Counted from the stretch's first letter, positions 11,514 through 20,078 are shown. The stretch: 64,000 bases of DNA from Moraxella osloensis (GCF_009867135.1 NZ_CP047226.1:1-64000), one strand, 5' to 3'. Made by a program: numbers and translations. Notes: generated by a model not told the origin, from the letters alone.

Positions 11514-13079
11514 CTAGCGAAATTGACCGACATACGCATAAAAATCTTGTGTGTCATTCTGCTCGATATCGGCTTGCTCACGCACAGAATCTTTGGCAAG
11601 CTGCTCAAAGTAAGTCATTTGCTCAGGGACCAATCCTTGATGTCTTAGACGATTGGCATGCATTTGCGCCAGTGACTTACCAAACTGCCAGCTACTATCA
11701 AAGCGTTTGGTATCGGCTAATACTTGCGCTGATAGGGTATTGTCGGGATTTTGCGCTTTTGCCATCATCGCTTGCCACGCGTTGCGGTAATCATTGCTAC
11801 CATAGGTGACATCCATGAGTTCTGATAGCTTGCGCATACCTAGCAAATGCTGTACTAGCCAGTCTTTAAATGCGACTTGCCCTGCTAATGTATCAATCAT
11901 TAAGTTTGGCTCGCGCCCTTGATTGACAATTTTTTCTTGGTTTTGAGCAAGTAGCGCATCTTCATCGGGCAATAAGTCAGGACTATCCAGCAATAGACAG
12001 TACAACGCCAAAATTTCCATAAAACAGGCGGTATTTAAGCTGATACCGATTTCGCTGTACGGATCTAAGTCAATCGCTCGGAGTTCCACATAAGCGATAC
12101 CGCGCTTAGCTAAGGCATCACTGGGGTTTTCGCCAGGTTGGGTAATTTGTTTGGGTCGAATCGGGCTGTAGTACTCGTTTTCAATCTGCAAAATATGGTC
12201 ATTGATTTGAATGGGATAGCCATTGTCGTCATCGAGTCCCAACGCGCTAAAATTAGGATGGGGCGTGTGGATGGCATTACGCAAACCTGCGACATATTCA
12301 TCGAGACTGTTGTAGCGGATATCTAAATCATCTTGTACGCTATTTTGGTAACCCAGTTTGCCCATACGCAGGGAGGTAGCGTTGGGTAAATAGTAGGTTG
12401 ATGCGTTCATTGGCTTTAGCGGATGCTCGCGACCCTTTAAAAAACACGCGCACACGGCAGGACTTGCACCAATCAAGTACAGCACCATACCACTTAGACG
12501 CTTGAAGTTACGAATCAGACCCAAGTATTTTTCATTTTTAAATTCAGTTAATGACTGGGTGTCACCTATCTGCTGTTGCCAAGCGGTGAATAAATTATCA
12601 CCAAATGATAAATTATAATGCAGTCCAGCAATGGTCTGCATACGGCGACCATAGCGAATGCCTAGACCATGACGATATAGGGTTTTTAATCTACCTAAGT
12701 TTGAGGTGCCATAGTCGGCCAGCAAAATATCTTCATCGCCCGAAATCATACAAGGCATCGACATCGGCCAAAACAGCTCGTCATCGGTCAAAGCATTTTG
12801 TACCACAATATGCAAATCACGCAGCATATCAAGCGCTTCTTTCACCGTGGGTTTTGGCTCAGTAATTAGCTCTAACAAGCTTTCGGCGTAGTCAGTAGTG
12901 ATAAAAGGGTGAGTGAGTTTTGAGCCAAGCTTTGCCGGGTGTGGGGTAGTGGCGATATATCCCTCAGAGCTCATACGTAAGCCTTCTTTTTCGATACCCC
13001 GTAGCATGCCATGAATGTTTTCAGCGGTCAGCCAAGTAGGTAGCTGCAAAGAAGTACAAGTTTGAGGCGCTTGGGTCAT
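11514..13079 (-). CDS. gshA: Glutamate-cysteine ligase
   Basis: GshA joins glutamate and cysteine with ATP, the first and limiting step of glutathione synthesis. The 521-residue protein is of the proteobacterial GshA type (E. coli 518). Recognisable elements are GIEKEGLRM near residue 28, HPFITTDYAESLLELIT near 57, the FWPMSMPC segment near 103 and YVELRAIDLDPY near 325. The start codon has AGGA 6 bases upstream. gshB is not nearby. The neighbouring dsbB is downstream on the same strand. Length and motifs are normal. Confidence 0.96.
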   Translation of the reverse strand: MTQAPQTCTSLQLPTWLTAENIHGMLRGIEKEGLRMSSEGYIATTPHPAKLGSKLTHPFITTDYAESLLELITEPKPTVKEALDMLRDLHIVVQNALTDDELFWPMSMPCMISGDEDILLADYGTSNLGRLKTLYRHGLGIRYGRRMQTIAGLHYNLSFGDNLFTAWQQQIGDTQSLTEFKNEKYLGLIRNFKRLSGMVLYLIGASPAVCACFLKGREHPLKPMNASTYYLPNATSLRMGKLGYQNSVQDDLDIRYNSLDEYVAGLRNAIHTPHPNFSALGLDDDNGYPIQINDHILQIENEYYSPIRPKQITQPGENPSDALAKRGIAYVELRAIDLDPYSEIGISLNTACFMEILALYCLLLDSPDLLPDEDALLAQNQEKIVNQGREPNLMIDTLAGQVAFKDWLVQHLLGMRKLSELMDVTYGSNDYRNAWQAMMAKAQNPDNTLSAQVLADTKRFDSSWQFGKSLAQMHANRLRHQGLVPEQMTYFEQLAKDSVREQADIEQNDTQDFYAYVGQFR

Positions 13080-13185
13080 AGTTATCCTAGAATTATCGTT
13101 AATTGTGTGAAATTATGCCACCAAATTTATACAAACACTATCAAAATATCGTGATGACGAAATTACCAATTGCAATAATCCCCAA

Positions 13186-13216
13186 ACGTGAAAAACCCAC
13201 AGTAAATACCGTGGGT
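13186..13216 (-). terminator. Terminator after the roadblock-domain gene
   Basis: On the minus strand ACCCAC (13216-13211) pairs with GTGGGT (13200-13195) around a 10-base loop and is followed by a T5 tract. It lies about 70 bases after the stop codon of the gene ending at 13288 and before gshA, so the two genes are probably separate transcripts. Confidence 0.65.
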
Positions 13217-13287
13217 ATGATAAAAACTATCCCATTATTTGATTAAGTGGTAATTTTTACCTGAAACTTTTAATCAACAATAAGGCA

Positions 13288-13644
13288 TTAAGAGAAATCT
13301 AATTCAGTCTCAAACCCTTTTAATTCATGACGCGCCATAGCTAAGTTTGATTTTTGGCGATCAAGTACTAGGTACAAAAATAGGTTTTCGTTACGGACTA
13401 ATGGACGGATTAAGTGATATTGTTTACTTAATGTGATTAAGATATCTTCAATATTGTCGTTAAGACCTAATGCTTTAGCAGTTTTACGTTTTGCACGTAC
13501 CACTTCAGTGTTACCCGCTGCTGCAACTTCAAGGTCGATACCATTACCAGTTGAGGCAAGTGCTAGACCTGATTCGCTGTCAACCAATGCAGCTGCAATG
13601 AAACCGTCGATGTTATTGAGTGAGTCTAAAGATAATTTAGCCAT
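13288..13644 (-). CDS. Roadblock/LC7-like small protein
   Basis: The 118-residue protein starts at 13644, where AAGGAG lies 6 bases upstream; longer in-frame extensions run into the insertion sequence and are not real. The sequence resembles the roadblock/LC7 fold: [18 protein letters not shown] near residue 13, an alpha-helical middle ([15 protein letters not shown]) and [21 protein letters not shown] near 80. Roadblock proteins often regulate small Ras-like GTPases such as MglA, but no GTPase is adjacent. An insertion sequence sits immediately upstream of the ribosome binding site, so the gene has lost its original promoter spacing and may now be silent or driven from within the element. 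The family call is from memory of the fold pattern. Confidence 0.7.
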   Translation of the reverse strand: MAKLSLDSLNNIDGFIAAALVDSESGLALASTGNGIDLEVAAAGNTEVVRAKRKTAKALGLNDNIEDILITLSKQYHLIRPLVRNENLFLYLVLDRQKSNLAMARHELKGFETELDFS

Positions 13645-13660
13645 GATAAGCTCCTTGGTA

Positions 13661-13667
13661 TTATTAA
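13661..13667. repeat. Target site duplication, left copy
   Basis: TTATTAA directly abuts the left terminal repeat of the insertion sequence and is repeated at 14806-14812 next to the right end. It is a 7-bp direct repeat as expected from staggered-cut integration. Confidence 0.8.
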
Positions 13668-14805
13668 CTGAAGTTACGCAGCCCTTTAAAAAAGCGCTAT
13701 CATAACAAAAAAAGCAGTCAGCGAGAGTAAACAAATGAACAAAGACATGATAGAACTCTACAGCGACTACCTCATCGCAAGTTTTGGGCAAGTCACCGCC
13801 ACAGGACTTGCCAATCTACTACAAGGGAGCATCTACCATGACAGCATCACCCGCTTTCTAAACAGTGAAACACTCACCGCCAAAGAACAATGGCAACTGA
13901 TTAAACCCATGCTAAGACAGCATGAAAATGCCACACCCAATGCCATCGGCTATCTCATCTTTGATGACACCATACAGCCCAAACCGCACACAAGCGTCGA
14001 CGACATCAACTGCTGGCACTACGACCACACCCAAAACAAAAATGTTAAAGGCATTAACCTGCTTAACTGTCTGTATCATCGCAAAGATATCGACATACCC
14101 TTAAGCTTTGACATCATCACCAAACCCAATGTCTTTACCGATGACAAAGGCAACGTTAAACGTAAAAGTGATAAAACCAAAAATCAGCGACTGCTTGATA
14201 TGTTTGATAGGGCAATCAAAAACCAAGTCAAATTCGACTATGTATTAGCCGATTCTTGGTTTTCAGCCAAAGCGACATTCAAACATATTCGTAAAGCTAA
14301 CAAGCATTTCATCTTTGCGTTAAAGTTAAATCGCTTAGTGGCTTTAACCCCTGATGATAGAGAAAAAGGTAACTTTGTACGTATTGATGAATCTAATCTA
14401 CCCGATAATACCCCTGTTCACGGCTTTTTAAATGACTATCATGATGAAGTCTTGTTATTACGCCGAGTCTTTACAAACAAGGACGATTCTACAGGGGTGT
14501 TATATCTGGTATGCTCAGATTTGCAATGCGACAAGGATAAATTTATCAACGGCTATCAAAAACGATGGCAGGTTGAAGTGTATCATAAGTCGTTAAAGCA
14601 AAATGCCAATTTGGGTAAGTCGCCTGCTCATAGCCAAAGGGCTCGGTTTAATCATATGTTTTTAGCCACGTATGCGGTGTTTAAGCTTGAGTGTTTGAAA
14701 ATCAAAACCAAGTTAAATCATTTCGCTTTGCGTACAAAGTTACTAATTTCTGCTAATCAGTCGGCTTTTGCCCAGCTTAAGGCTATTAGCGGTGCGTAAC
14801 TTCAG
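13668..14805 (+). mobile_element. Insertion sequence of the IS4-like DDE superfamily, 1138 bp
   Basis: The element is bounded by perfect 13-bp inverted repeats, CTGAAGTTACGCA at 13668-13680 and its complement at 14793-14805, and flanked by 7-bp direct repeats TTATTAA. It encodes one full-length transposase whose stop codon lies inside the right repeat. The intact ends, intact gene and exact duplication suggest recent insertion. It lies 24 bases from the start codon of the roadblock gene, on its promoter side. Confidence 0.9.
13735..14799 (+). CDS. DDE transposase (IS4/IS701-like)
   Basis: This 354-residue transposase carries out cut-and-paste movement of its element. The DDE triad is readable: first Asp in IFDDTIQ near residue 82, second in [10 protein letters not shown] near 176, and Glu in [15 protein letters not shown] near 282. 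The last also satisfies the Y-(2)-R-(3)-E-(6)-K signature of the IS4 superfamily. The gene is intact and spans almost the entire element. I cannot name the exact IS family member without a database; IS701 or an unclassified IS4 relative are both possible. Confidence 0.85.
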   Translation: MNKDMIELYSDYLIASFGQVTATGLANLLQGSIYHDSITRFLNSETLTAKEQWQLIKPMLRQHENATPNAIGYLIFDDTIQPKPHTSVDDINCWHYDHTQNKNVKGINLLNCLYHRKDIDIPLSFDIITKPNVFTDDKGNVKRKSDKTKNQRLLDMFDRAIKNQVKFDYVLADSWFSAKATFKHIRKANKHFIFALKLNRLVALTPDDREKGNFVRIDESNLPDNTPVHGFLNDYHDEVLLLRRVFTNKDDSTGVLYLVCSDLQCDKDKFINGYQKRWQVEVYHKSLKQNANLGKSPAHSQRARFNHMFLATYAVFKLECLKIKTKLNHFALRTKLLISANQSAFAQLKAISGA

Positions 14806-14812
14806 TTATTAA
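14806..14812. repeat. Target site duplication, right copy
   Basis: TTATTAA directly follows the right terminal repeat and matches 13661-13667. The original 5' flank of the roadblock gene therefore continues from 14813. Confidence 0.8.
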
Positions 14813-14914
14813 ATGAATAATAAAGATTGCTTATTAATAATTGCTTAGCTAACAAACTTAAATTATTAACACATTTAATATTAAGTAATTAACAAGATTG
14901 ACTTCCTCCCCTCC

Positions 14915-16018
14915 CTAAAGTGAGGGGATTCCTGCTCCCAGACGGTCAAGCCCGACCGCAAGAATGTTCTTACTGGCATTAATATCTCTATCATGCCGTG
15001 TGTCACACTTTACACAAGTCCATTCTCTTATTCGCAAACCTGCTCTACCGCTCAAGCTACTGGACATATCGCCACAGCACGAGCAAGTTTGGGTAGTGTA
15101 TCGTTCATTCACGATTTCAAAACGGCAACCTGCGTTCTCGCATTTATAGGTCAGTTGCCTTTTGAGTTCAAACCAACCTGCATCGTAAACCGACTTGGCT
15201 AGTTTGCCTTTTTTACTGTTAAACTGGGTGGTTTTAACGTCACCAACCACGATTAGGGCATTGTCCTTGACTAATTGGGTGGTGAATTTATGTATCAGGT
15301 CTTGGCGTGTGTTTTTGATTTTGGCATGGATTGCCTTTACATGCTGTTTGTTTTTGGCACGTTGGGCGGTGGCTAAATCTTTGGCATATTTTAACGTTTG
15401 CTTAATGGTGAGTTTGTCACCGCTTGAGGTAGTGGCACTGTCTTTTAAACCTAAATCTATGCCTACACTACCAGTTCCACAAGTGGTTTTAGGGTAGTCT
15501 TTAACGATGATACACGCATACCAACGGTTACGGCTGTCTTGCACAATCTCGCAGGTGTTGATTTGGTAAAGCGATAGGTTGTAGCTGTCCCATAGGTCGA
15601 TGATGAGTTTCTGCCCTTTGGCTAGACTTAGTTGCAGGGTTGATTTTAAGCCCTTTTTGCCTGTTTGGTGAGTGGCAATATGTTTAATGGCAGATTGTTT
15701 AAAGGGTAGCCAACCTAAAGATTTACGCTTTGATGTTGGATTGTTGGTTCGCCATGATAACTTAGTTTTTTTAAATTGTTTACGGCTTTTGGCGTGGGTT
15801 TCGTTGATGGCTTGGATGGTCTGACTATGCAAACCTAACAGTTCACCGCTACCTTTGGTGTAGTCGTTGAGGTCGTAAGCACTAAAGAATTTTCCAGTTT
15901 TTTGTAGGTGCTTGTAACTCAAGTCATTCACGTAGTTCCACACGAAATTGACCGAACCGCTTAGGCGGTTTAGTTGGTCTGCGTGTTTATCTCGTATGCG
16001 TAGCTTGAGTGTTTTCAT
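14915..16018 (-). CDS. tnpB: TnpB, RNA-guided nuclease family (IS200/IS605)
   Basis: TnpB proteins are RuvC-fold nucleases guided by an RNA from the element's end, related to Cas12. The 367-residue protein has the N-terminal wedge-like region, RuvC-I GSVGIDLGLKDS with Asp188, a zinc ribbon (CSCCG near 312 and CVKC near 335) and RuvC-III RHDRDINASKN with Asp345. The usual RuvC-II glutamate position in ALIVVGDVKT is Gly259 instead. A Glu lies later at 305 in NERYTTQTC, so the active site may be rearranged or lost. It diverges from tnpA with a 48-base gap. Its guide RNA would overlap the 3' end and extend toward 14895. Confidence 0.9.
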   Translation of the reverse strand: MKTLKLRIRDKHADQLNRLSGSVNFVWNYVNDLSYKHLQKTGKFFSAYDLNDYTKGSGELLGLHSQTIQAINETHAKSRKQFKKTKLSWRTNNPTSKRKSLGWLPFKQSAIKHIATHQTGKKGLKSTLQLSLAKGQKLIIDLWDSYNLSLYQINTCEIVQDSRNRWYACIIVKDYPKTTCGTGSVGIDLGLKDSATTSSGDKLTIKQTLKYAKDLATAQRAKNKQHVKAIHAKIKNTRQDLIHKFTTQLVKDNALIVVGDVKTTQFNSKKGKLAKSVYDAGWFELKRQLTYKCENAGCRFEIVNERYTTQTCSCCGDMSSSLSGRAGLRIREWTCVKCDTRHDRDINASKNILAVGLDRLGAGIPSL

Positions 16019-16066
16019 AACTTTAAGTATAATTGGATTTATCTATTTTACAGTTGGTCTAATTAT

Positions 16067-16477
16067 ATGTCAAATGATTTAAGACGTGGTAGGCACGTTG
16101 TTTACAATCTTCATGTACATTTGGTCTTTGTGGCTAAATACCGCAGAAAAGTATTCACTAAAGAGATTTTAGACGATATGCAAGCCATCTTTGAGGAAGT
16201 TTGTACGAAGTTTGAGGCACAATTAGTTGAGTTTGATGGTGAGAGCGACCATGTGCATTTACTGGTAGTCTATCCGCCTAAAGTGGCTGTTTCTAGTTTG
16301 GTGAATAGTCTAAAAGGCGTTTCTAGTCGGTTATTGCGTAAAAAAGAATATCCGTCTATCAAAGAACAGTTATGGGGCGATGCGTTGTGGTCGCCTAGCT
16401 ATTTTGCAGGTAGTTGTGGTGGTGCTCCAATTGAGATTATCCGCCAGTACATTGAACAGCAAAATACACCGCACTAA
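16067..16477 (+). CDS. tnpA: IS200-type Y1 HUH transposase TnpA
   Basis: TnpA excises and inserts the element as single-stranded DNA through a tyrosine-DNA link. The 136-residue length is typical. The HUH metal motif is DHVHLL near residue 65 and the catalytic tyrosine is in EIIRQYIEQQ near 128. The N-terminus HVVYNLHVHLVFVAKYRRKVF is characteristic of the family. The gene looks intact, so the element may still be mobile. Confidence 0.92.
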   Translation: MSNDLRRGRHVVYNLHVHLVFVAKYRRKVFTKEILDDMQAIFEEVCTKFEAQLVEFDGESDHVHLLVVYPPKVAVSSLVNSLKGVSSRLLRKKEYPSIKEQLWGDALWSPSYFAGSCGGAPIEIIRQYIEQQNTPH

Positions 16478-16521
16478 ACAACCTCCATACGTAAGCATGA
16501 TTTCGGAGTTGCCTTATATCC

Positions 16522-16541
16522 ACCGCCTGAAGTCGGTGGTT
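16522..16541. repeat. Subterminal hairpin of the IS605-type element
   Basis: CCACCG and CGGTGG are separated by CCTGAAGT, about 45 bases after the tnpA stop codon. Hairpins of this kind are the recognition sites for the Y1 transposase at element ends. Confidence 0.65.
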
Positions 16542-16560
16542 TTACGGCAACGAATGATAA

Positions 16561-16844
16561 ATTAATATCAACCTATATTAGGGTACTTGATGATAACACA
16601 GTTAAGTGTCAGCACGCTGTTGATAAAACCATTATTACCGATAAAGGCTAATGACACAAATCAAATCTGATAAACGCTGAAAAAATGTAGATGATTTTGT
16701 TGAAAGGTAACAAATACAGGATAAACGAAAATTAAAAGGCTAAACTTAACAGTTGCTGACTATATTTAAGACAGAATTTAAGCTAAAGCCTTTTAATTGT
16801 TCAAGCCAACTAGATAAAGAACCCAGTAAAATTAGCAAATAAGG
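16561..16844. other. Intergenic region between IS605-type element and erpA
   Basis: No gene is supported. The main feature is a 12-bp perfect inverted repeat, AATTAAAAGGCT at 16730-16741 and AGCCTTTTAATT at 16787-16798, with a second matching 5-bp pair inside (CTTAA and TTAAG). It lies downstream of erpA on the minus strand and could be an RNA-stabilising or terminator structure, or the trace of a small mobile repeat. Confidence 0.5.
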
Positions 16845-17201
16845 CTAGATAGAAAATGACGAACCACAACCACAAGTCGTGGTGGCGTTTGGATTATTGA
16901 CGGTAAAACGCGAGCCTTCTAATCCTTCCACATAATCAATGGTGGAGCCATGTAGATATTGGTAGCTCAAACTATCAACCACCAATGCTACATCAGCGTT
17001 GCTAAAGGTAGCATCATCATCGGCCAAGTTTTCTTCAAAATTAAAACCATACGAAAAACCCGAGCAGCCACCACCCGTCACATATACGCGTAGCATCAAG
17101 TCGTTATTGCCTTCTGAATCACGTAGGTTACGCACTTTTTTGGCAGCATTATCGGTCAAGGTCATGCCATCAACCATACTATCAGTTACGGTATCACTCA
17201 T
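16845..17201 (-). CDS. erpA: Iron-sulfur cluster insertion protein ErpA
   Basis: ErpA is an A-type carrier that delivers Fe-S clusters to apoproteins, including the isoprenoid enzymes IspG and IspH. With the start at 17201 (AGGA 8-9 bases upstream) it has 118 residues, near E. coli ErpA (114). The three conserved cysteines are present: Cys46 in [11 protein letters not shown] and Cys110 and Cys112 in [11 protein letters not shown]. The longer 142-codon frame adds a non-homologous leader and is not favoured. It diverges from the ABC-F gene, 109 bases away. IscA is the other family possibility, but the [15 protein letters not shown] region suits ErpA. Confidence 0.92.
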   Translation of the reverse strand: MSDTVTDSMVDGMTLTDNAAKKVRNLRDSEGNNDLMLRVYVTGGGCSGFSYGFNFEENLADDDATFSNADVALVVDSLSYQYLHGSTIDYVEGLEGSRFTVNNPNATTTCGCGSSFSI

Positions 17202-17310
17202 CGGGGTATTCCTTATAAAAACTTTTTTCTTATTATGGGGTGCTTGCTTTATACTATCAAGAATTTTTCCCATTTAATTTTAGTCAAATTTTTTGAGTTT
17301 TGAGCCGATT

Positions 17311-19284
17311 ATGATAGAACTAAAAGATGCCAGTATTCGCCGTGATGGGCGGGTATTATTTAAAGATGTTAATTTGCAAATCCATCCAGGTTGGAAAATC
17401 GGGTTAACAGGCAACAATGGCACAGGTAAATCCAGTTTTTTTGCGACGCTATTGACCCAAAAAGGCGAAGGCGAATTGGCACTCGACACAGGCAGTCTAT
17501 CGGTTCCAAACAGTTGGCAAATCGGTCATATGGCGCAAGAGATTGAAAGCACTGACCAATCGGCGATAGATTTTGTGTTGAGTGGCGACAAAGAATACTT
17601 TGAGCTGCAAGATAAGATTAACCATCCAAATAGCTTGTCAGAAGATGAGCTTGCCCATGTGCACGCGCGCTTTGATGATATCCATGGTTATAGTACCCCT
17701 GCAAAAGCCTCCCAAATCATGACAGGACTTGGGTTTAATGTTGCTCAAGAAAGCCAACCTGTGAGTAGTTTTTCAGGGGGCTGGCGTATGCGCCTAAACC
17801 TTGCCAAAACCTTAATGAGCCGTGCGGATTTATTGTTGCTTGATGAGCCGACCAATCACTTGGATTTGGATGCCATTTTGTGGCTTGAAGAATGGCTCAA
17901 AGCCTATGACGGCACGTTACTCATGATTTCGCATGACCAAGCGTTTTTGGATAATGTAGTGAGCAATATCTTGCACATTGAAAACCAACAAATGACCCTT
18001 TATACAGGCAATTACAGCACCTTTGTGCGTACCCGTAGTGAACGCCTAGCCCAGCAGCAGCAGCAGTTTGAAAAACAGCAAGAAACCCGTGCCCACCTTG
18101 AAGATTTTATCCGCCGTTTTAAAGCTAAAGCCTCCAAAGCCAAACAAGCGCAAGCCCGTGTCAAACAGCTGGAACGGATGACCGAGCTAGCGCCTATCAT
18201 GGCGGACAATCCGTTTCAGTTTCGTTTCAAATCCCCTGTGCAATTAACATCGCCTTTATTGGTGCTAGACAATGCCAGTATTGGCTACAACGGTGTCGCA
18301 CTCATCGAGAACATTCGCCTACAAATTACCCCTGACAGCCGCATCGGGCTGCTAGGGATGAATGGCGCAGGCAAGTCAACGGTCATTAAAGGCTTGGTGG
18401 GTGAGTTGCCTATCTTGGCTGGGACGCGTAAAGCCGCAGATAGTTTGGTACTAGGGTATTTTAACCAACACCAAATGGATAGCCTCGATGGCGAAGCGTC
18501 ACCCATGTTGATGCTGCAGCGTCTGGCAGGCAAAACCTCAGACGCTGATTTACGCGCGTTTTTAGGTGGTTTTGACTTTCGCGGTGAGCGCATTGATACC
18601 AAAAGCAAGTTATTCTCTGGCGGCGAGCGGGCAAGACTCACGCTTGCACTCATCGTATGGCAGCGTCCCAATGTTTTGGTATTAGACGAGCCGACCAATC
18701 ACCTAGATTTGGAGATGCGGCAAGCATTGAGCATGGCTTTGCAAGAATTTGAAGGGGCGGTCATTCTGGTGTCACATGACCGAGAAATGATAGCCAATGT
18801 TTGCGATGAGCTATATTTGGTGCATGACGGGCAATGTAACATCTTTGACAATGACATCGCTTATTATAGTCAGTGGTTATCACAGACCCGTAAACAGCAA
18901 GCCAAACAAGCGAGCGACAATAAAAAGCTCGAAGACAAAAAATTAACCGACCATAAAACAGATGTTTCACGTGAAACATCTAGCGTGCCCAATGGGTTAT
19001 CCAAAGAAGAACAACGGAAAAAATCCGCTGAACAGCGTAAACTCACCGCGCCCATCCGTAAAAAAATCGAAAACGAGGAAAAACAACTAGAAAAATTCAT
19101 GGCGCAGCTAGGTGATATCGAAGAAAAGCTGGGTGATGCAGGTCTGTATGATGATAGCCGAAAAGCGGATTTGTTAACGTTGCTCGATAAGCAGACGGCA
19201 TTAAAAAGTGACATTGAAGCAGTCGAAGAGCAGGTGATGACTTTGATGATGACACTTGAAGAGATGGAAAATAATTTTAACTAG
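17311..19284 (+). CDS. ABC-F family ATPase, YheS-like
   Basis: ABC-F proteins are soluble twin-ATPase factors that act on ribosomes. The 657-residue protein has two nucleotide-binding domains: Walker A GNNGTGKSS near residue 36 and GMNGAGKST near 349, and two copies of LLDEPTNHLDL or VLDEPTNHLDL. An arm and linker with FIRRFKAKASKAKQAQARVKQ near 263 and a charged coiled-coil C-terminus after 560 match YheS. The ATG at 17311 is preferred over TTG at 17293. Codons 551-556 in the low-complexity linker encode a perfect parS site, which may explain why this linker tolerates an otherwise unneeded DVSRETS. Confidence 0.9.
   Translation: MIELKDASIRRDGRVLFKDVNLQIHPGWKIGLTGNNGTGKSSFFATLLTQKGEGELALDTGSLSVPNSWQIGHMAQEIESTDQSAIDFVLSGDKEYFELQDKINHPNSLSEDELAHVHARFDDIHGYSTPAKASQIMTGLGFNVAQESQPVSSFSGGWRMRLNLAKTLMSRADLLLLDEPTNHLDLDAILWLEEWLKAYDGTLLMISHDQAFLDNVVSNILHIENQQMTLYTGNYSTFVRTRSERLAQQQQQFEKQQETRAHLEDFIRRFKAKASKAKQAQARVKQLERMTELAPIMADNPFQFRFKSPVQLTSPLLVLDNASIGYNGVALIENIRLQITPDSRIGLLGMNGAGKSTVIKGLVGELPILAGTRKAADSLVLGYFNQHQMDSLDGEASPMLMLQRLAGKTSDADLRAFLGGFDFRGERIDTKSKLFSGGERARLTLALIVWQRPNVLVLDEPTNHLDLEMRQALSMALQEFEGAVILVSHDREMIANVCDELYLVHDGQCNIFDNDIAYYSQWLSQTRKQQAKQASDNKKLEDKKLTDHKTDVSRETSSVPNGLSKEEQRKKSAEQRKLTAPIRKKIENEEKQLEKFMAQLGDIEEKLGDAGLYDDSRKADLLTLLDKQTALKSDIEAVEEQVMTLMMTLEEMENNFN
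18963..18978. promoter_or_regulatory. parS: Perfect parS site within the ABC-F gene
   Basis: TGTTTCACGTGAAACA is an exact 16-of-16 copy of the canonical bacterial parS palindrome, 19 kb from dnaA. ParB binds such sites and spreads to build the partition complex. It is coded through the C-terminal linker of the ABC-F protein. Confidence 0.92.
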
Positions 19285-19287
19285 ACA

Positions 19288-19320
19288 ATAAAAAAGACAG
19301 CCTAGACTGTCTTTTTTTAT
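19288..19320. terminator. Bidirectional terminator between the ABC-F gene and the peroxiredoxin-glutaredoxin gene
   Basis: The stem AAAAAGACAG at 19291-19300 pairs with CTGTCTTTTT at 19307-19316 around a 6-base loop and has a T7 tract. It lies between two convergent genes. Confidence 0.85.
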
Positions 19321-19331
19321 TTAATCAAACA

Positions 19332-20078
19332 TTATTTTGCATCAGCAAAATATTTTTGTAAGTCATCATTACCACCGATGTGTTTGCCACCGATAAACAC
19401 CTGTGGGGTAGTTTCACGACCAGTAATGGCTCGCACTGAGGTAATACTCGCATCTTTACCAAGTACAATTTCTTCAAACTCAAAGCCCTTTTGAGTTAAC
19501 GTTTCTTTGGCTTTGGCACAATGTGGGCAACCAGGCTTGGTAAAAATTGAGACAGAGGGTTTGTCTTGCCAATTTGGGTCAATGTATTTAATCATGGTAT
19601 CGGCATCTGATACTTCGAATGGGTCATCACTGCCGCTGTCTTGGGGTTCGTCAAAGATTTTAACGATTTTGCCATCATCGACCAGCATCGAATAACGCCA
19701 TGAACGTTTGCCAAACCCAATTGCTGAGTCATCAATTAAGCGTCCCATCGCTTCAGCAAACTCACCGTTACCATCTGGCATCACGGTCACATTGCTACAG
19801 TCTTGGTCTTTGGCCCAAGCATTCATAACAAAGGTATCGTTGACTGAGACACACACGATGTCATCAACGCCTAGTTTGGCAAATTCAGTTGCCAATTCAT
19901 TGTAGCGCGGTAAATGCAGTGATGAACACGTTGGCGTAAATGCCCCGGGTAAGGCGAATAATACTACTTTTTTGCCTTTAAATAATTCATCCGTGGTAAC
20001 ATCCACCCATTTGCCTTGCTGTTGGGTATGAAAAGTCACACTTGGCACTTGTTTGCCAATCATATCGCTAAACGCCAT
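19332..20078 (-). CDS. Peroxiredoxin-glutaredoxin fusion (PGdx type)
   Basis: The protein is a glutathione-dependent peroxidase: an N-terminal Prx5-type domain reduces peroxides and a fused C-terminal glutaredoxin recycles it with glutathione. The 248 residues contain the peroxidatic cysteine motif PGAFTPTCS (Cys51) and the glutaredoxin active site GCPHC (184-187), followed by TTPQVFIGG and GGNDDL glutathione-binding segments. This architecture is known from Haemophilus and Neisseria. The start has AAGGAG 6 bases upstream. The presence of gshA in the window provides its reductant pathway. Transcription ends at the shared terminator. Confidence 0.95.
   Translation of the reverse strand: MAFSDMIGKQVPSVTFHTQQQGKWVDVTTDELFKGKKVVLFALPGAFTPTCSSLHLPRYNELATEFAKLGVDDIVCVSVNDTFVMNAWAKDQDCSNVTVMPDGNGEFAEAMGRLIDDSAIGFGKRSWRYSMLVDDGKIVKIFDEPQDSGSDDPFEVSDADTMIKYIDPNWQDKPSVSIFTKPGCPHCAKAKETLTQKGFEFEEIVLGKDASITSVRAITGRETTPQVFIGGKHIGGNDDLQKYFADAK

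Larger units (their letters stand above)
14895..16560. mobile_element. IS605-type element with divergent tnpB and tnpA
   Basis: The element carries a Y1 HUH transposase and a TnpB in divergent orientation, the IS605 arrangement. Ends in this group are subterminal hairpins, not inverted repeats. Next to the tnpB end is CCCCTC...GAGGGG at about 14908-14928 followed outward by GAAGTCAA on the minus strand. Next to the tnpA end is CCACCG-8-CGGTGG at about 16522-16541. Exact boundaries are estimates. Both genes are intact. The element lies about 90 bases from the DDE insertion sequence. Confidence 0.75.

Noticed and set aside
13645..13791. Longer form of the roadblock-type protein
   Set aside because: The extra N-terminal codons cross the 7-bp duplication into the insertion sequence and precede a strong ribosome binding site, so they are an artefact of the insertion.
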